Below are positions 1 through 10,647 of a stretch of 64,000 bases of DNA, piece after piece. Position 1 is the stretch's first letter, and the number at the start of each line of letters is the position of its first letter. The position numbers and the translations under genes were made by a program. Below the pieces are notes generated by a model, which saw only the letters and a list, made by a program, of their open reading frames with translations, ran no database searches and was not told the origin of the DNA. This stretch comes from Cephalopachus bancanus (Eukaryota; Chordata; Mammalia; Primates; Tarsiidae), in assembly GCA_027257055.1 (NCBI GenBank), contig JAPVLO010000153.1:2976001-3040000 (forward strand), read 5' to 3'.

Positions 1-97
1 AGTTCTATTCATGAGGTAGGAGACTTCATGTCTTAATTATCTCTTAAAGGCTCACAATGGCAACATCTGAATTTTGGAGGAAACACATTCAAACCAT
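1..97 (-). mobile_element. MaLR-type LTR end, truncated by window edge
   Basis: The sequence resembles the terminal part of the antisense MaLR LTRs seen elsewhere in this window: a cttaaaggctcaca stretch, then a segment ending ggaggaaacacattcaaacc. Only the last 100 bases or so are inside the window. Family assignment is by eye. Confidence 0.5.
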
Positions 98-1213
98 CAC
101 ACTTGCCTATTAGTTAAGCACTGGACTTATATCAATGATGGTGATAAGTCTCTACTTTCCTAGAATTTGCATGTTTTGCAGGGAGGAGCGAACCAATAAA
201 AAAGATAAAATAGATAAAAATAAATAATCAAGCAACAAAAACATCAGGTAGTGGTGTGTGCAATGCAAATAATTAAAATAGGTAATATGATAATCAGTGT
301 CAGAAAATCTACATTGATTGGCTGATTGGGAGAACCTTGCGGTTGACGGTAATAATTACCTGAGATCTGACAAATGAGCAGTAGCCAGCCGAACAAAAAC
401 TGGGGACAAGACCATCTTTACCTCAGAGAGCATGGCTAGTGCAAAGCTTCTTATAAAGGAATAAACTTGGTTAGTTTGGAGTAAATAAAAGAAAGCCAAT
501 GTAATTGAAAAGGCAGGGTGAAAGGGAGGGTATGAGAGAGGAGGGCAAAGAAAGAAAAATGGATCATATTCTATAGTGTTCTTTAAGCCAGGATGAGGAA
601 GTCACATCTATGTAATAGGAAACCATTAGAAGAATGTAAGTATATGATAGAAATAAGTAGTATGCTGTGTTTACACAACCAACTTGTGCTATTTTATATA
701 GTAATTAAAATATATATTGTGGAAGGAGTGTGGCACTTGAGGTCTGGTTCGGGGGAGGAAGGGTTGTTTATATGGGAACTGGATGAGCAGGGACTTTAAA
801 TTTAAAGCCAGTCTCCTCTTTTTCCTGATTGCAGAGATAGCTTTCTTTTTCCTACCAGTAGTGGGATGATTGATACTAACAACATAGCATAGATGGTTGG
901 TGTGGATTTTTCTGCTGACTTCAGAGGAGGTGGCTTTACTGACATATTCTCAGGAGAGGCTAGACTCTGGAGTGCACAGGTAGAGTTCTGCAAAAAATCT
1001 ATGCATACAACTGCAGTTGGTTATCCTCCTTTCATTCTTGTGGATTTACAGCAACCCAGGCAATCATTTCGGGAGATAGATTCAGCAGCAGCATCTGCCA
1101 ACATCCAAATGCTAGAGTATATTTTATGCATGAATGCTTCAAGATTTACAAAAACAAAACAAACACATATGTTTAAAAAAGACTCATGGCACTTTGAAGT
1201 ACTAGTGAACTCA
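98..1213. other. Old, unassigned repeat-like DNA
   Basis: No gene is seen. Bases 130-600 resemble a common old mammalian interspersed repeat (aaataaataatcaagcaac, later agagcatggctagtgcaaagc), but I cannot name the family. The rest looks like ordinary AT-rich sequence. Confidence 0.4.
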
Positions 1214-1474
1214 TTTTTTTTTTGAGTTGGAGTCTCACTTCGTTGCTCAGGCTGGAGAGCAATGGCACGCTCACAGCCACCCCAGCGTCGAGCTACTGGG
1301 CTCCAGCAATCCTTCTGCCTCAGCCTTCTAAGTAGCCAGAACAACAGGTGTGCACTACCATGCCTGACTAATTTATTTTTTTATCGTATAGTTGTCCAGA
1401 CTGGTCTCAAACACATGGGGTCAGGCAGTCCACTTGCCTTGGTCTCCCAAAGTGCTGAGCCACCGAGCCCGGCC
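1214..1474 (-). mobile_element. Alu, diverged, antisense
   Basis: A poly(T) start is followed by gagttggagtctcact, a central agctactgggctccagcaatc, and an end of ccaccgagcccggcc. It is a full-length dimeric Alu of the strepsirrhine-type consensus, with more substitutions than the copies at 15133 or 54650, so it is older. Confidence 0.85.
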
Positions 1475-2910
1475 AAACGCATTATTTTTTTTTAAACTTC
1501 GACAAAATGCTGTCTTTACTTATATGCTTTTTTTTGAAATTGTGCTATTTTACTTTTGCCATGTATTCTTATTATCAACAAAATAATTATAGAGGTTCAT
1601 GCATTCATGTGTTCTACCCACTAGTAAAATATTTTTCATTATTAGCTTTAAAAAATGTGTAGCATCCCTAGTTGCAGGACTAGTGAAAAACATAATGAGG
1701 CAAAGAGAAGAATGTCGAGAGTGGTAGTAGTAATGAACTATGATTCTACACACAAGGGAGGGCCCTCTGTGTAGAAATTTGCCTGCGAGGTCAACATCAC
1801 TTTGCTCTAGCACTTTCTTTTTGGGCCATGAAGAGAGCTGAGTATCACAGATGTTGTCACTGGTGGTCAATACTAGGTAAAAGTAGAGAAGGTTCTTATT
1901 TTGGCTTCTCTGTAGATCTTCTACCTTCTTTGCCACAGATGAAACATAATTGGTTGTATAGGAGACTATTCTATTCTATTTCTTGGCATCAGACAACTCA
2001 TTTGCTTTCCATAGCTCTAAGTGCACATTACTAGGAAGAAGCCTCATAACTTTTTAGTGACTATTTGTCATACCACTATGGTGGAGACTTTTCCTGGTTT
2101 AAGTCCTCCCCCAAATATGGAGTGCAGCCAGCAGAGACTGTGCTACTTCAGCTGGTTTCTAAACATCGTCAGGGTTCTGGAGTCCAGAGGCAGAGAAATT
2201 TATGTAGGGATTTGTACTGGTTCTGGATGCTCAATTTTAATTTTTAAAACATTTAAAGAATAAGCAGTTTTTAGAGTTTAGCATTATTTTATCAAATTGT
2301 AAAATTACTTTAAGAATCACATAACATTTGTTTTAGAAAAATTAACAAAAGCTATGAAAACAAGTTGCTACAGAGATAGGTGGAATATTGAAACAAAAGT
2401 AAAATTAGGGAACTTTAGTCAGAATGGAAGGAGTCCTTCTTATTACACTAGAGTGCAATTGGCAAAAAAGAAAATGGTGGGTCCAAAAGAGAATTTGATA
2501 AGGCGTATTCACAAAGTAACAGATCTTGATCAAATTATACCGATATTAGTCTTAGAATGATTCAAATGTTAAAATGTATGTCTTCTCTCTTGGAAATCAT
2601 ATATACTGAGTATATTTAGGACCATCTGAATAAGAGAAATAGAGACATAAATATGACTGAGAGCTCCCCAAAACAGCCAGAAGATGCTCTCATTTCGGCA
2701 ATGATTATTGACCTAATGGGCTAATATGTGTTGCTGCAGCTAAGGGAGGGAATATTTGTTGATGATGGTCACAAAGAGATGCTTCTCATAAAATGTTAAA
2801 GATTTTCAGTTCAGTTTGTGTTTTTAAATCTTTTAATCAATTATTTTAAATTATTCATGGTTCCCATTTTTGAAATCTTATACATAAGTGCAAAGAAGCA
2901 AAGATGTTAA
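1475..2910. other. AT-rich DNA with no recognised gene
   Basis: Only short chance ORFs are present, with no conserved motifs, no codon bias and no splice structure that I can support. Confidence 0.5.
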
Positions 2911-2924
2911 GAAATCATATTGTG

Positions 2925-3894
2925 AAGTTTCTTTAAAGCCAAAGAAACTATCAAGAGAGCAGGGAGACAGAATGGGAAAAATATTTGCCAACTGTATATA
3001 TCTGACAAAGGTCTAACATCTAGGATCTATAAGGAACTCAAACATGTCGAAAGAAAAAAACAAACAGCCCCATTAAAAAGTGGGCAAAAGACATGAATAG
3101 ACACTTCTCAGAAGATATATGGGCAGCCAACAGACACATGAAAAAGTGCTCAGCCTCACTAATCATCAGAGAAATGTAAATCAAAACCACATTGAGATAT
3201 CACCTAACCCCAGGAAGAATGGCCATCATTAATAAAACAAAGAACAACAGATGCTGGCAAGGATGCAAAGAAAAAGGAATGCTTCTACACTGCTGGTGAG
3301 AATGCAAACCAGTGCAACCTCTTTGGAAGACAATGGGGCGATTTCTGAAAAAACTAGAAATTGACCTTCCATATGACCCAGCAATCTCCCTGTTGAGAAT
3401 ATTCCTAGAGGAACTCAAGTCATTCTATCAAAATGATACCTGCACAAGCATGTTTGTTGCAGCTCTGTTCACAACAGCAAGAACATGGAACCAACCATGC
3501 TGCCTATTGATGCTGGACTGGATAAAAGAAATGTGGTACATATGCACAGTGGAATATTATGCAGCCATAAAGAAGGACAATTATATGGACTTTGAAGCAA
3601 CTTGCATGGATTTAGAGTCTATCATACTCAGTAATCTGTCACAGAAGCAAAGAACAGAGTACCATATTTTCTTACTCATAAGTGGACCTTGAACAGTGAT
3701 CATAATACTATCAGAAAGGAATTGCCAGTAGCAGGAAACTGTCAGGGGAGTGGGTGGGATTGGCAGTTGAGGGAAACTGCCAGGGGAAGGGGGGGCACAC
3801 TTCATCAGCAAGGTACTTGCATAATGAACATTTGTACACCTAACCCTGAATTGTACCCCATATCTTTAAATTAAAGAAAAAAAGTAAATTAAAA
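2925..3894 (+). mobile_element. L1 3' end (ORF2 C-terminus and 3' UTR), young
   Basis: A 5'-truncated LINE-1. The ORF2 C-terminal coding region runs to about 3690 and includes the typical translated stretch ending YAAIKKD. The 3' UTR closes with taaccctgaattgtacccc and an A-rich tail. Flanking direct repeats, gaaatcatattgtg (2911-2924) and aaatcatattatg (3895-3907), differ by one base and fit target-primed insertion. The ORF is interrupted and not functional. Confidence 0.9.
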
Positions 3895-4002
3895 AAATCA
3901 TATTATGTAGGAAATACGAGGGACAGCTATGTAAAGAAGGGATGACTTCTGGTTTTCTGCTTTTCTCTTTTGCTTATTAATCCCAAACCTTACCTGTACA
4001 AT

Positions 4003-4062
4003 GACATTTACCTACCTAATCCTAAATTGTACCCCACATCTTTAAAATAATTAAAAAAATAA
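4003..4062 (+). mobile_element. L1 3' UTR tail fragment
   Basis: Repeats the same terminal motif as the L1 at 2925-3894 (cctaaattgtaccccacatc followed by an A-rich tail), about 60 bases long. Confidence 0.65.
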
Positions 4063-5099
4063 GATTATTCAGGCAGAAGCAGCTGATAACTTGAAAAGAA
4101 TATACTGTTCCTTGCCCTTAAGACTCTCAAGTATATTTATATAACACCATATCTGTATATGTGTATATAGTTGACTTCTTTCAACTACAGTACATTAAAC
4201 CTATTCCTTTAAAAGGGTAGAATTTGTTCAAAAACTTACATCCCAAACATAAAGCAGTCTAAAGTACAGAAGAAATCTCAAGCTATTGCTTTTGTGTAAG
4301 AAAAGTGAATACATATGACCTTGACACTTCACACATTAACCTTTGAACAACATGGTCTAGTGTCATATGATTGCATTTATTTTTATATGGGGTTACCTAT
4401 ATCACTTGGTTCTCTTTACATAAATTGATATGTGTATGCTTAAGACATTTAAGCACTTTTCATTTGTAACTGTTCTTTAGGATCAACTTAGATTAAACAT
4501 AAAAGAAAATTATATTTGAAGGATAGAATGTAAATATTGTAAACTTGCAATATAAAATATATTTAAAAGTTTATAAAAACTATTAAAATGTATCTTCATA
4601 GGTCAGTGTATAATAGCAAGGTGAAGAAATGGAAGGTAACTTGGGCTCAATTTGTCTTATCTTTCAAAAATAGGAATTTAAGAAATAATATCTAAAATTG
4701 ATGGAATGAGAAGCAAGGGTTTCCATATGGTATTTGAGTTATTAAGAAAACCAGTAAAAGAAAACGTTTAAATAGAACTTGAAAGAGTTAGTGGGAAGTG
4801 TGTAAGTGACTAAAGTCTTATGTTTCAAAGTGGGAGGCCAATGGATATTTTCTAAAAATAATAAATCAAGAAATGGAGGTAAATGCCAATTATTTTATTA
4901 TGGTCCTAATCATCATTTGAACTATAATCAGAAATGTTGAGAAGAATTTCTCTGAGAGTGAAATATGTAAGAGTGAGATAAGTAAGAGATGGAAGACTTA
5001 CTGTTAATTTAACACTTCTTTTTAATATTTTTCAAGCACGCACTTGAATTTTTATAATAGAGTTTTGCATCTATATATAGCTTGATTCCACAATTATAA
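4063..5099. other. AT-rich DNA with no recognised feature
   Basis: No ORF of note and no repeat that I can assign. Confidence 0.5.
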
Positions 5100-5420
5100 T
5101 GAATACATGTAGACATCTTTGCACAGAGTGAATTTGTAGAATTGAAATTTTAATTTCTATAGAAACTCTACAATTACCTTTAAGAAAAGTTTCTTTCAAT
5201 TTACATTCCAAGCAATATCATTTCAGTATTCCCATTTCCCCAAACCCTGGTTCAAACTATGTACCTGTAAGTAATTTTCATATTTGATCAATCTACTTGG
5301 TGACAAATTGTATCTCATTGTTGTTTCAATATTCATTAACAATGTATAAGGAGGCTGAATATTTTTTCATGTGTTTTTTGACCATAAAAACTCTAAGGGC
5401 TATTTTCTTGTTTTTATGAT
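5100..5420 (-). mobile_element. Old L1 3' region, antisense
   Basis: Contains diverged L1M-like text in antisense, including acattccaagcaatatcat, aaattgtatctcattgttgt and ttttttcatgtgttttttgacc, in the order expected for an old mammalian L1 3' UTR. Confidence 0.55.
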
Positions 5421-5449
5421 TTTCCTATTTTCTGTTGCCTGTTTTGCTA

Positions 5450-5640
5450 GTAACTGTTCATTAAGTAAATTATAGTACTTCAGTATAACAAAATAATACT
5501 GGTACCAACATTACAAAGGACAGGGAAATTATATGAATGCAATGTAAAGATTATTATGCCATATTGTTAGGTACAAATAATGTAAAATGGTATAGAAAGT
5601 ATGGTTTCATTTTTCATTTGGATAATAGATATAGATAAAA
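5450..5640 (+). mobile_element. Old L1 3' fragment, sense
   Basis: Reads taagtaaattatagtacttc, then atgccatattgttaggtac and ggtatagaaagtatggtttc, in the order of an old L1 3' end. Heavily diverged. Confidence 0.4.
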
Positions 5641-5770
5641 TAAGCAACCATTCTTAAAATGGAATTTTCTCTTCTAGATCCTATATTTTACAATTTGAAA
5701 TGGTTTCTACATTAATTCGTTTTCTATTGTTTCTTCATATTACATCAGCATCTAATTATATGTTTAATAA

Positions 5771-6155
5771 TAGGCTCAGGGGGAAGCAGCACTCACCTTC
5801 CCCCATCTGACCCTCCACCCACCGATCCCCTATGTGCCCCTCTACCCCAAACCCACAACCACATACCTCGCTTAAAGCTTCCTGAAACCTGCCAGCAGCT
5901 GCCGAGAAGGGCGAGACAGTAACTTTTCCAGCCCACGCCGGATGCAACGTTTTTTCTCCCCGCGTCACTGCCACCCCCAACACCCTCCCCGAATACAGCA
6001 CACTTAAAAACCCAAGCCTGCCCCTCCTTGGGCACGACTCCCCTGGCCCATCTTTCCAGACCACGGGACCTCTCCCGGGAGTTTCTCCCCCAATAAACAC
6101 TTGGTTTATACCGGTCCTTTGTCCTGTGCGTCTTTCGGTATCTCCAAACATTACA
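5771..6155 (+). repeat. 5' LTR of the endogenous retrovirus
   Basis: Starts taggctcagggggaagcagc and ends ccaaacattaca. U3 has a TATA-like cttaaaaaccc near 6003. A poly(A) signal AATAAA lies at 6092-6097, followed by the ggtttataccggtcctttgt R/U5 segment. Relative to the 3' LTR it lacks the first three bases (TGT) and carries about 14 extra bases near 5800. Confidence 0.93.
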
Positions 6156-6158
6156 TTT

Positions 6159-6176
6159 TGGTGCCGAAACCCGGGA
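6159..6176 (+). other. Primer-binding site for tRNA-Phe
   Basis: The 18 bases TGGTGCCGAAACCCGGGA lie 3 bases after the LTR end and are the exact reverse complement of the 3' end of mammalian tRNA-Phe including CCA. This is a perfect match despite the age of the element. Confidence 0.92.
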
Positions 6177-6492
6177 GGTGACTAAGCCACACAGGCCTCA
6201 CCTCCCAGTTCAGGGGCCTCCTGCCCGGATGCCTCCGGCCCAAACTGTGAATCTCTGACCCACTCCTCCACTCAAACTTTCATGAGGTGAGTTCCTCCCG
6301 TGTCGGTCTCTCTTTTCCCCTCTGGGCATCCCTATCAGAAGTCACAGCTGTGCTAGGGAAAGCCCTCCGTTCCATTCAGCGATAAATCCTGGGGACACCC
6401 TGTTTATCCTGACCTTCACTCTGCCCTGCCGGTCTTTGCCTGAGTTGGGACTCCTTTTCAGACTCAGACAGGCCCCGGAAATTTAGATCGAC
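6177..6492 (+). other. ERV leader between PBS and gag
   Basis: Non-coding leader of about 316 bases. It would hold the splice donor and packaging signal in a working virus. A possible donor is atgaggtgagttcc near 6283-6292; this was judged by eye only. Confidence 0.5.
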
Positions 6493-7300
6493 ATGGGTAA
6501 CCAACCCTCCAAATCTAATTCTAAAACGCCTCTGGGCTGTCTTCTCAGTAATCTTGACAAATTGGGATTAACCCTGGACATTCAACGCAAATGTCTAATC
6601 CATTTCTGTACTGTAGCCAGGCCTCAGTATAGACTGGAAAATGGGTCCAAGTGGTCCCCCGAGGGAACTTTGAATTTTAACATCCTCATTAACTTAAATA
6701 ATTTCTGCAAACACAGAGAAAAATAGTCGGAGATTCCCTATGTTCAGGCCTTCTGGCTCCTGTGCTCCCGTTCCTCCCTGTGTCAGTATTGTTCCACAAC
6801 CCAAATCTTGCTGGTAAAGGGAGACTCCCGCCCCTTCCCTGTCCTCTGTTCCCGACCCCTCCCTCCTTCCATCTGCCCCAGTCCCTCCACCCAAATACGA
6901 CAAGCCTCTCCCACCCGATTCGGAGTCTTCCCCCCCTCATAAATCTTCTGAAAAACTTAACTGCACCAATCCCTTGTCCTCCAAATCCTCCTCCTTCTTC
7001 CAACCCGCCCCCGTACAATCCACCCTCTCTCTACCCCCATCTTCCTCCTTCACCTTCCGACTCTCCCCTTCTGCCTCTCCCTCCTCTCTCCGGTCAGTAC
7101 ACATACTCGTTCACACTGCATGCGCCACCCTCCCCACCCCCTTGTTCCTGCGCCCATTTGTCCTCTCTGAGAGGTTGCTGGCCTGGATGGCTTTGTTTGG
7201 GTACACATCCCACCATGCTTGCTACCTATTTCATTACCCAATCTGCCCCTGATATCCGCAGAAAGCTAAGAAGGCAGAGGATGGGCCTCAAATCCCTGTC
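6493..7300 (+). pseudogene. gag: gag remnant: matrix, proline-rich segment, capsid C-terminal end
   Basis: The start codon at 6493 gives MGNQPSK, with the Gly-2 expected for N-myristoylation and membrane targeting. A YRLENGSKWSPEGTLNFN segment follows, typical of gammaretroviral matrix. The frame ends at TAG 6724-6726, but matrix-like coding continues in the same frame (EIPYVQAFW), so this is an internal stop in a longer gene. A very proline-rich stretch (about 6840-7130) is followed directly by a piece resembling the capsid C-terminus (TYFITQSAPDIRRK, about 7219-7263). The capsid core with the major homology region is not present, so at least several hundred bases appear deleted. The reading frame shifts near 7260. 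No functional Gag is possible. Confidence 0.88.
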
Positions 7301-7464
7301 CGTGACCTGGTAAACATGGCCTTTAAGGTTTTAATTCCCGTGAGGAAGATGCAGAAACTGCTAGGCAGCAGTGCCTCCAGCAGGCTGCTAAAGCACAAGC
7401 CCGCACCCTGGTTGCAGTCCTGCAGCCAATGCAACAGGGTATGAGGGTCTCTTGACGTCCAGAG

Positions 7465-7695
7465 ATGGGTAACAAAGCTCCCCCGGGAGCCTGTTTCAAG
7501 TGTGGCCAGGAGGGCCACTGGGCCAAGCAGTGCCCTAACCCATGTCTGCTGAGTAAGCCATGCCCTATCTGCAAACAAAAGGGCCATTGGAAGTCGGATT
7601 GCAGTTGGCCTGGCCAAGCACCGGTGCCTCCACATGAGGGTGTGGCTGAGTCATCTACTCTGCTTCATGAGCTGCTTGGACTGGCGGAAAGCTGA
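7465..7695 (+). pseudogene. gag: gag nucleocapsid with two CCHC zinc knuckles
   Basis: Nucleocapsid binds and packages viral RNA. Two intact CX2CX4HX4C zinc knuckles are readable: CFKCGQEGHWAKQC at 7492-7533 and CPICKQKGHWKSDC at 7561-7602. Two knuckles, rather than the single one of murine-leukaemia-type viruses, is the pattern of HERV-H/F-like class I elements. The ATG used here is internal, because an upstream TGA (about 7453) and a frame change separate it from the capsid piece. The segment ends at TGA 7693-7695, and protease follows in the same frame, so this stop is probably the original gag-pol readthrough stop. Confidence 0.9.
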
Positions 7696-8010
7696 GGATG
7701 CCCGGACTCGAAGACCCCAATTACCCTCGTCGAGCCCAGGGTCTTACTCCAGGTAGTGGGTAAGTCAATCTCATTCCTCGTGGACACAGGGGCTACCTAT
7801 TTGGTTCTGCCTTCCTTTTGGGGCCTCTATCTCTTTTCCAGGTCTCAGTCGTTGGTATTGATGGCCAGCCTTCTGCCCCCCTTCAAACCTCACCTTTACC
7901 TTGTTCTCTCAGTGATTGGATGTTTAGTCACTCCTTCCTTATAGACCTGTCTGCCCCGTTCCATTGCTCGGCAGGGAAATCCTCTCAAAACTGGGGGCCA
8001 CTTTAACATT
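7696..8010 (+). pseudogene. pro: pol protease remnant
   Basis: The retroviral aspartyl protease cleaves Gag-Pol and acts as a dimer. The active-site segment FLVDTGAT is intact (about 7774-7797), in frame with nucleocapsid after the TGA. A frameshift between about 7800 and 7830 moves the rest of the domain (SVVGIDGQPSAPLQ, then FSHSFLI) to another frame, so the enzyme cannot be made whole. Spacing before RT is short, as in other class I elements. Confidence 0.87.
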
Positions 8011-8099
8011 GCCAGTTCAATCAGCGGCCCCACTCCTTGCCAATATTGCTCTAGTCTCTGTTTTTCCCAGCTCAAACCTGCTGCCTCCCCTCCCACCCC

Positions 8100-8944
8100 A
8101 CCTAGTCAACCCCGATATGTAAACCATTTCCACCCCAGTCATAGCCCAGCACCACACCCCAGTTCGCATAGTTTTAAAAAACCCCTCTAACTTCCCTTCT
8201 AGACCCCAGTCCCCCATTTCAACCACACATCATAAGGGCCTTAAAACCATCATCACTCACTTGCTTTCTCAGGGCCTCCTCATGCCTGTTAACTCGCCAT
8301 GTAACACCCCCATCCTTCCGGTCTGTAAGCCCTCTGGAGACTACCGCTTAGTCCAGGACCACTGTCTCATTAATGAGGCGGTGGTCCCTCTCCACCCAGT
8401 GGTTCCTAATCACTACACTCTTTTATCTCGGATACCTCCTCAGACAACACATTTCACTGTCATTGACCTCAAGGATGCTTTTTTTACTATCCCCCTACAC
8501 CCAAACTCTTACCTCCTTTTTACTTTCACCTGGGAGAACCCAGACACAGAACAGGCACAACTTACGTGTATGGTCTTGCCACAGGTCTTCCGGGACAGCC
8601 CCCTCCTCTTTGGCCAGGCTCTCGTGGCTGACCTAGCTGATTGCCCTCTCCAACCTAGCCACCTCATCCAGTATGTGGATAATCTCTTACTTTGCAGCCC
8701 ATCTGAGAAACTGTCACACACACACACAGCCACCCTTCTCAATTTCCTGGCCTCTAGGGGATACCTGGTGTCCCCCCAGAAAGTTCAGCTCACACAACCT
8801 GATGTCATCTACCTTGGCGTCCACCTTACTCCCACCACTAAGGCCCTGACAATGGACCACCTCCACGCTATAGGGCAGCTGACACCCCCAGAAAATGGTA
8901 ACCAAATCCTGTCCTTTTTGGGCTTTGTGGGGTACTTCAGGTAA
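8100..8944 (+). pseudogene. pol: pol reverse transcriptase remnant
   Basis: RT copies the viral RNA into DNA. The longest ORF of the element (227 codons, 8261-8943) covers fingers and palm. It shows LLMPVNSPCNTPILPV, the first catalytic Asp in VIDLKDAFF (about 8458-8484), then YVDN at 8672-8683 where YVDD is expected. The second Asp of the active-site pair is therefore Asn (AAT), which alone should abolish polymerase activity. VLPQVF replaces the usual VLPQGF. The ORF stops at TGA/TAA positions around 8942. The N-terminal end before 8261 is readable but broken. Confidence 0.92.
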
Positions 8945-9300
8945 TGAATCCCTAACCTCACCCTGTTAGCCAAACCTCTGTATGCGGCCACCAAACAAAT
9001 GCCTACAGGGCCCTTCACCTCCCCTGCTGAGGTTCACAAGGCATTTGTTGCTCTCCACGACACCCTCCTGTCTTCACCACCGCTGTGTCTCCCTAACCCC
9101 TCTCAGCCCTTCTGTTTGTTCACAGATGAGCGCCATGGAATAGTTGTGGGGGTCCTAACACACCTGGTGGGTCCCTCCCACTGCCCAGTAGCCTACCTCT
9201 TCAAACAGCTCGATACCACTATTCAGGGATGGCAACCATGCCTATGGGCGCTAGCGGCAGCCACTGTTTTAACCAAGGAGGCTTAACTTTCCTTACATCA
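8945..9300 (+). pseudogene. pol: pol RT connection segment
   Basis: After the stop near 8942 the connection region continues: a PLYAATK-like stretch just upstream, then the ORF at 8999-9286 with TGPFTSPAEVHKAF, LFTDERHGI and GWQPCLWALAAATVL, the usual order between the RT thumb and RNase H in class I elements. It ends at TAA 9284-9286. Confidence 0.85.
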
Positions 9301-9815
9301 CCATATCACTGTCTTCTCCCCTAACAGAGTCCACGAACTGTTGGGACATCGGGTGCTCTCTCTCCTAGGCCCCTCCAGGATACAGGAGTTCCATTTGTTG
9401 TTCCTGGACAACCCGGGGGTAACTCTAAAGCCTTCACCACCCTTTAACCTGGTGTCCCTACTCCCTCTTCCCTCCTCTGATGCAGGACCTACCACCTCTT
9501 GCCCGGAGGTGGTGGAGGCCCTGACTCCGCCCTGGGACAGACTCTCAGATCAGCCACTTCAGTTCCCAGACCTCACTCTGTTTGTGGATGGTAGTTCTGT
9601 CTGCACCCCGCAAGGCCACTGGCAGGTGGCCTATGCTATAGTCTCTGCTGACTCTGTTCTCGAGGCCCAGCCCCTTCCCCTGGGCACCACTTCCCAAAAA
9701 GTGGAGCTTGTTGCTCTTACACGGGCTCTCAAACTATCTAAAGGGCAGTGGGTAACATCTACACCGACTTCCAATATGCCTTCCTCATTGCTCACTCAGC
9801 TCCTGCACATGCAAC
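9301..9815 (+). pseudogene. pol: pol RNase H remnant
   Basis: RNase H removes RNA from the RNA-DNA hybrid. The ORF at 9341-9874 carries LFVDGSS (first metal-binding Asp, about 9578-9598), then KVELVALTRAL with the conserved Glu. The next metal-binding Asp is readable only in another frame (IYTDFQYAF near 9755-9780), so a small frameshift breaks the domain around 9745. The following sequence jumps straight into envelope, so the integrase zinc-binding, catalytic and C-terminal domains are all missing. Confidence 0.87.
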
Positions 9816-9844
9816 ATCTCCAGACCTGTGCCATCTACTCTATC

Positions 9845-10254
9845 TGCTCCAAGGGGTGGGTTCTTTTGGTGTAATGGCACCCTCTTCAAATCTATCAATA
9901 ATTCTTACCCTTGTTGCTATCCGGTAATGCTTGTGCCACAGCTTACGTTCTATTCTGAAGAAAAACTCTTACTCAAAGCCTTTCCCACTCCCCGCCACGC
10001 CTGCCGTGCGGCATTTCTCCCCCTCATGCTCGGTCTCACGTTTGCCACATCCTTGGCGGCTGGAGGCTGGGTGGGGGAGCACTGGGACACAGTCTCCTTT
10101 CTTCCCAAAATCTGGAAGAAAGGCTCCAAGCCACTCTGGAAGCATCCGCAAGCTCCCTGGCATCCTGCAATGGCAAATAACCTCTCTAGCCCAGATTACT
10201 TTACAGAACCATAGGGCCCTTGATCTCCTTACAGCCGGTCAGGGTGGAACCTGA
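9845..10254 (+). pseudogene. env: env remnant: SU C-terminal end and TM ectodomain
   Basis: Envelope mediates receptor binding (SU) and membrane fusion (TM). The C-terminal end of SU is readable from about 9845 (FFWCNGTLFKSINNSYPC), then a SU/TM junction and a hydrophobic fusion-peptide-like stretch (about 10000-10065). Frameshifts split this from the segment at about 10190-10250 that corresponds to the retroviral TM immunosuppressive-domain region. The frame ends at TGA 10252-10254, where the first cysteine of the TM CX6CC motif is expected. Most of SU, including the receptor-binding part, is absent. Not functional. Confidence 0.85.
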
Positions 10255-10593
10255 ATGTTTCTCCAGGAAGAACGCTGTTTCTACATTAATGAAACAGGGC
10301 TGGTAGAGGAAAATGTCAACGTCCTCCGAAAGCTGGGAGATGAACTTCGCCAAAAAAACACCACAGAATTGCCCTTCTCTGCTTGGTGGAACTCGGGCAT
10401 TGCCCAATGGGTCATGCTATTCTTGGGATCTGTTCTACTTATCTGTCTTTTACTTATAGTTGCACCCTGTCTGTTTAATTTTTTGCAATCTCACATGAAG
10501 GAAATTTCTCGCGTCGCAGTCAATCAGCTACTCCTGCACCCCTATCCGTATGCCCCACTTCCCTCCAAGCCACCCCATTCCGGCCTCCCCTAA
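10255..10593 (+). pseudogene. env: env TM C-terminal half with membrane anchor
   Basis: An open stretch of 112 codons directly after the TGA. It shows an N-glycosylation site (NETG), a second NTT site, a membrane-proximal Trp pair (AWWNSG), a strong transmembrane segment of about 23 hydrophobic residues (about 10411-10485) and a 30-residue cytoplasmic tail ending at TAA 10591-10593. Arg (CGC) stands where the first Cys of the CC pair would be, so with the preceding stop two of the three cysteines of the TM disulphide motif are lost. The ATG at 10255 is an internal Met, not a real start. Confidence 0.85.
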
Positions 10594-10647
10594 AACTACA
10601 CCTCCTTTCAGCTTGAAGCAGCCAGATCGAGTCAACACCCCTTATAC

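Noticed and set aside
3312..3692. 126-codon ORF as a gene
   Set aside because: It is the C-terminal end of L1 ORF2 in a 5'-truncated L1 copy with target-site duplications.
6762..7313. 183-codon proline-rich ORF as an independent gene
   Set aside because: It lies inside gag, out of the gag frame for most of its length, and reflects the C-rich composition of the region.
10255..10593. Domesticated (syncytin-like) envelope
   Set aside because: Only the TM C-terminal half is open, two of three motif cysteines are gone and SU is missing, so no fusion-competent protein is possible.
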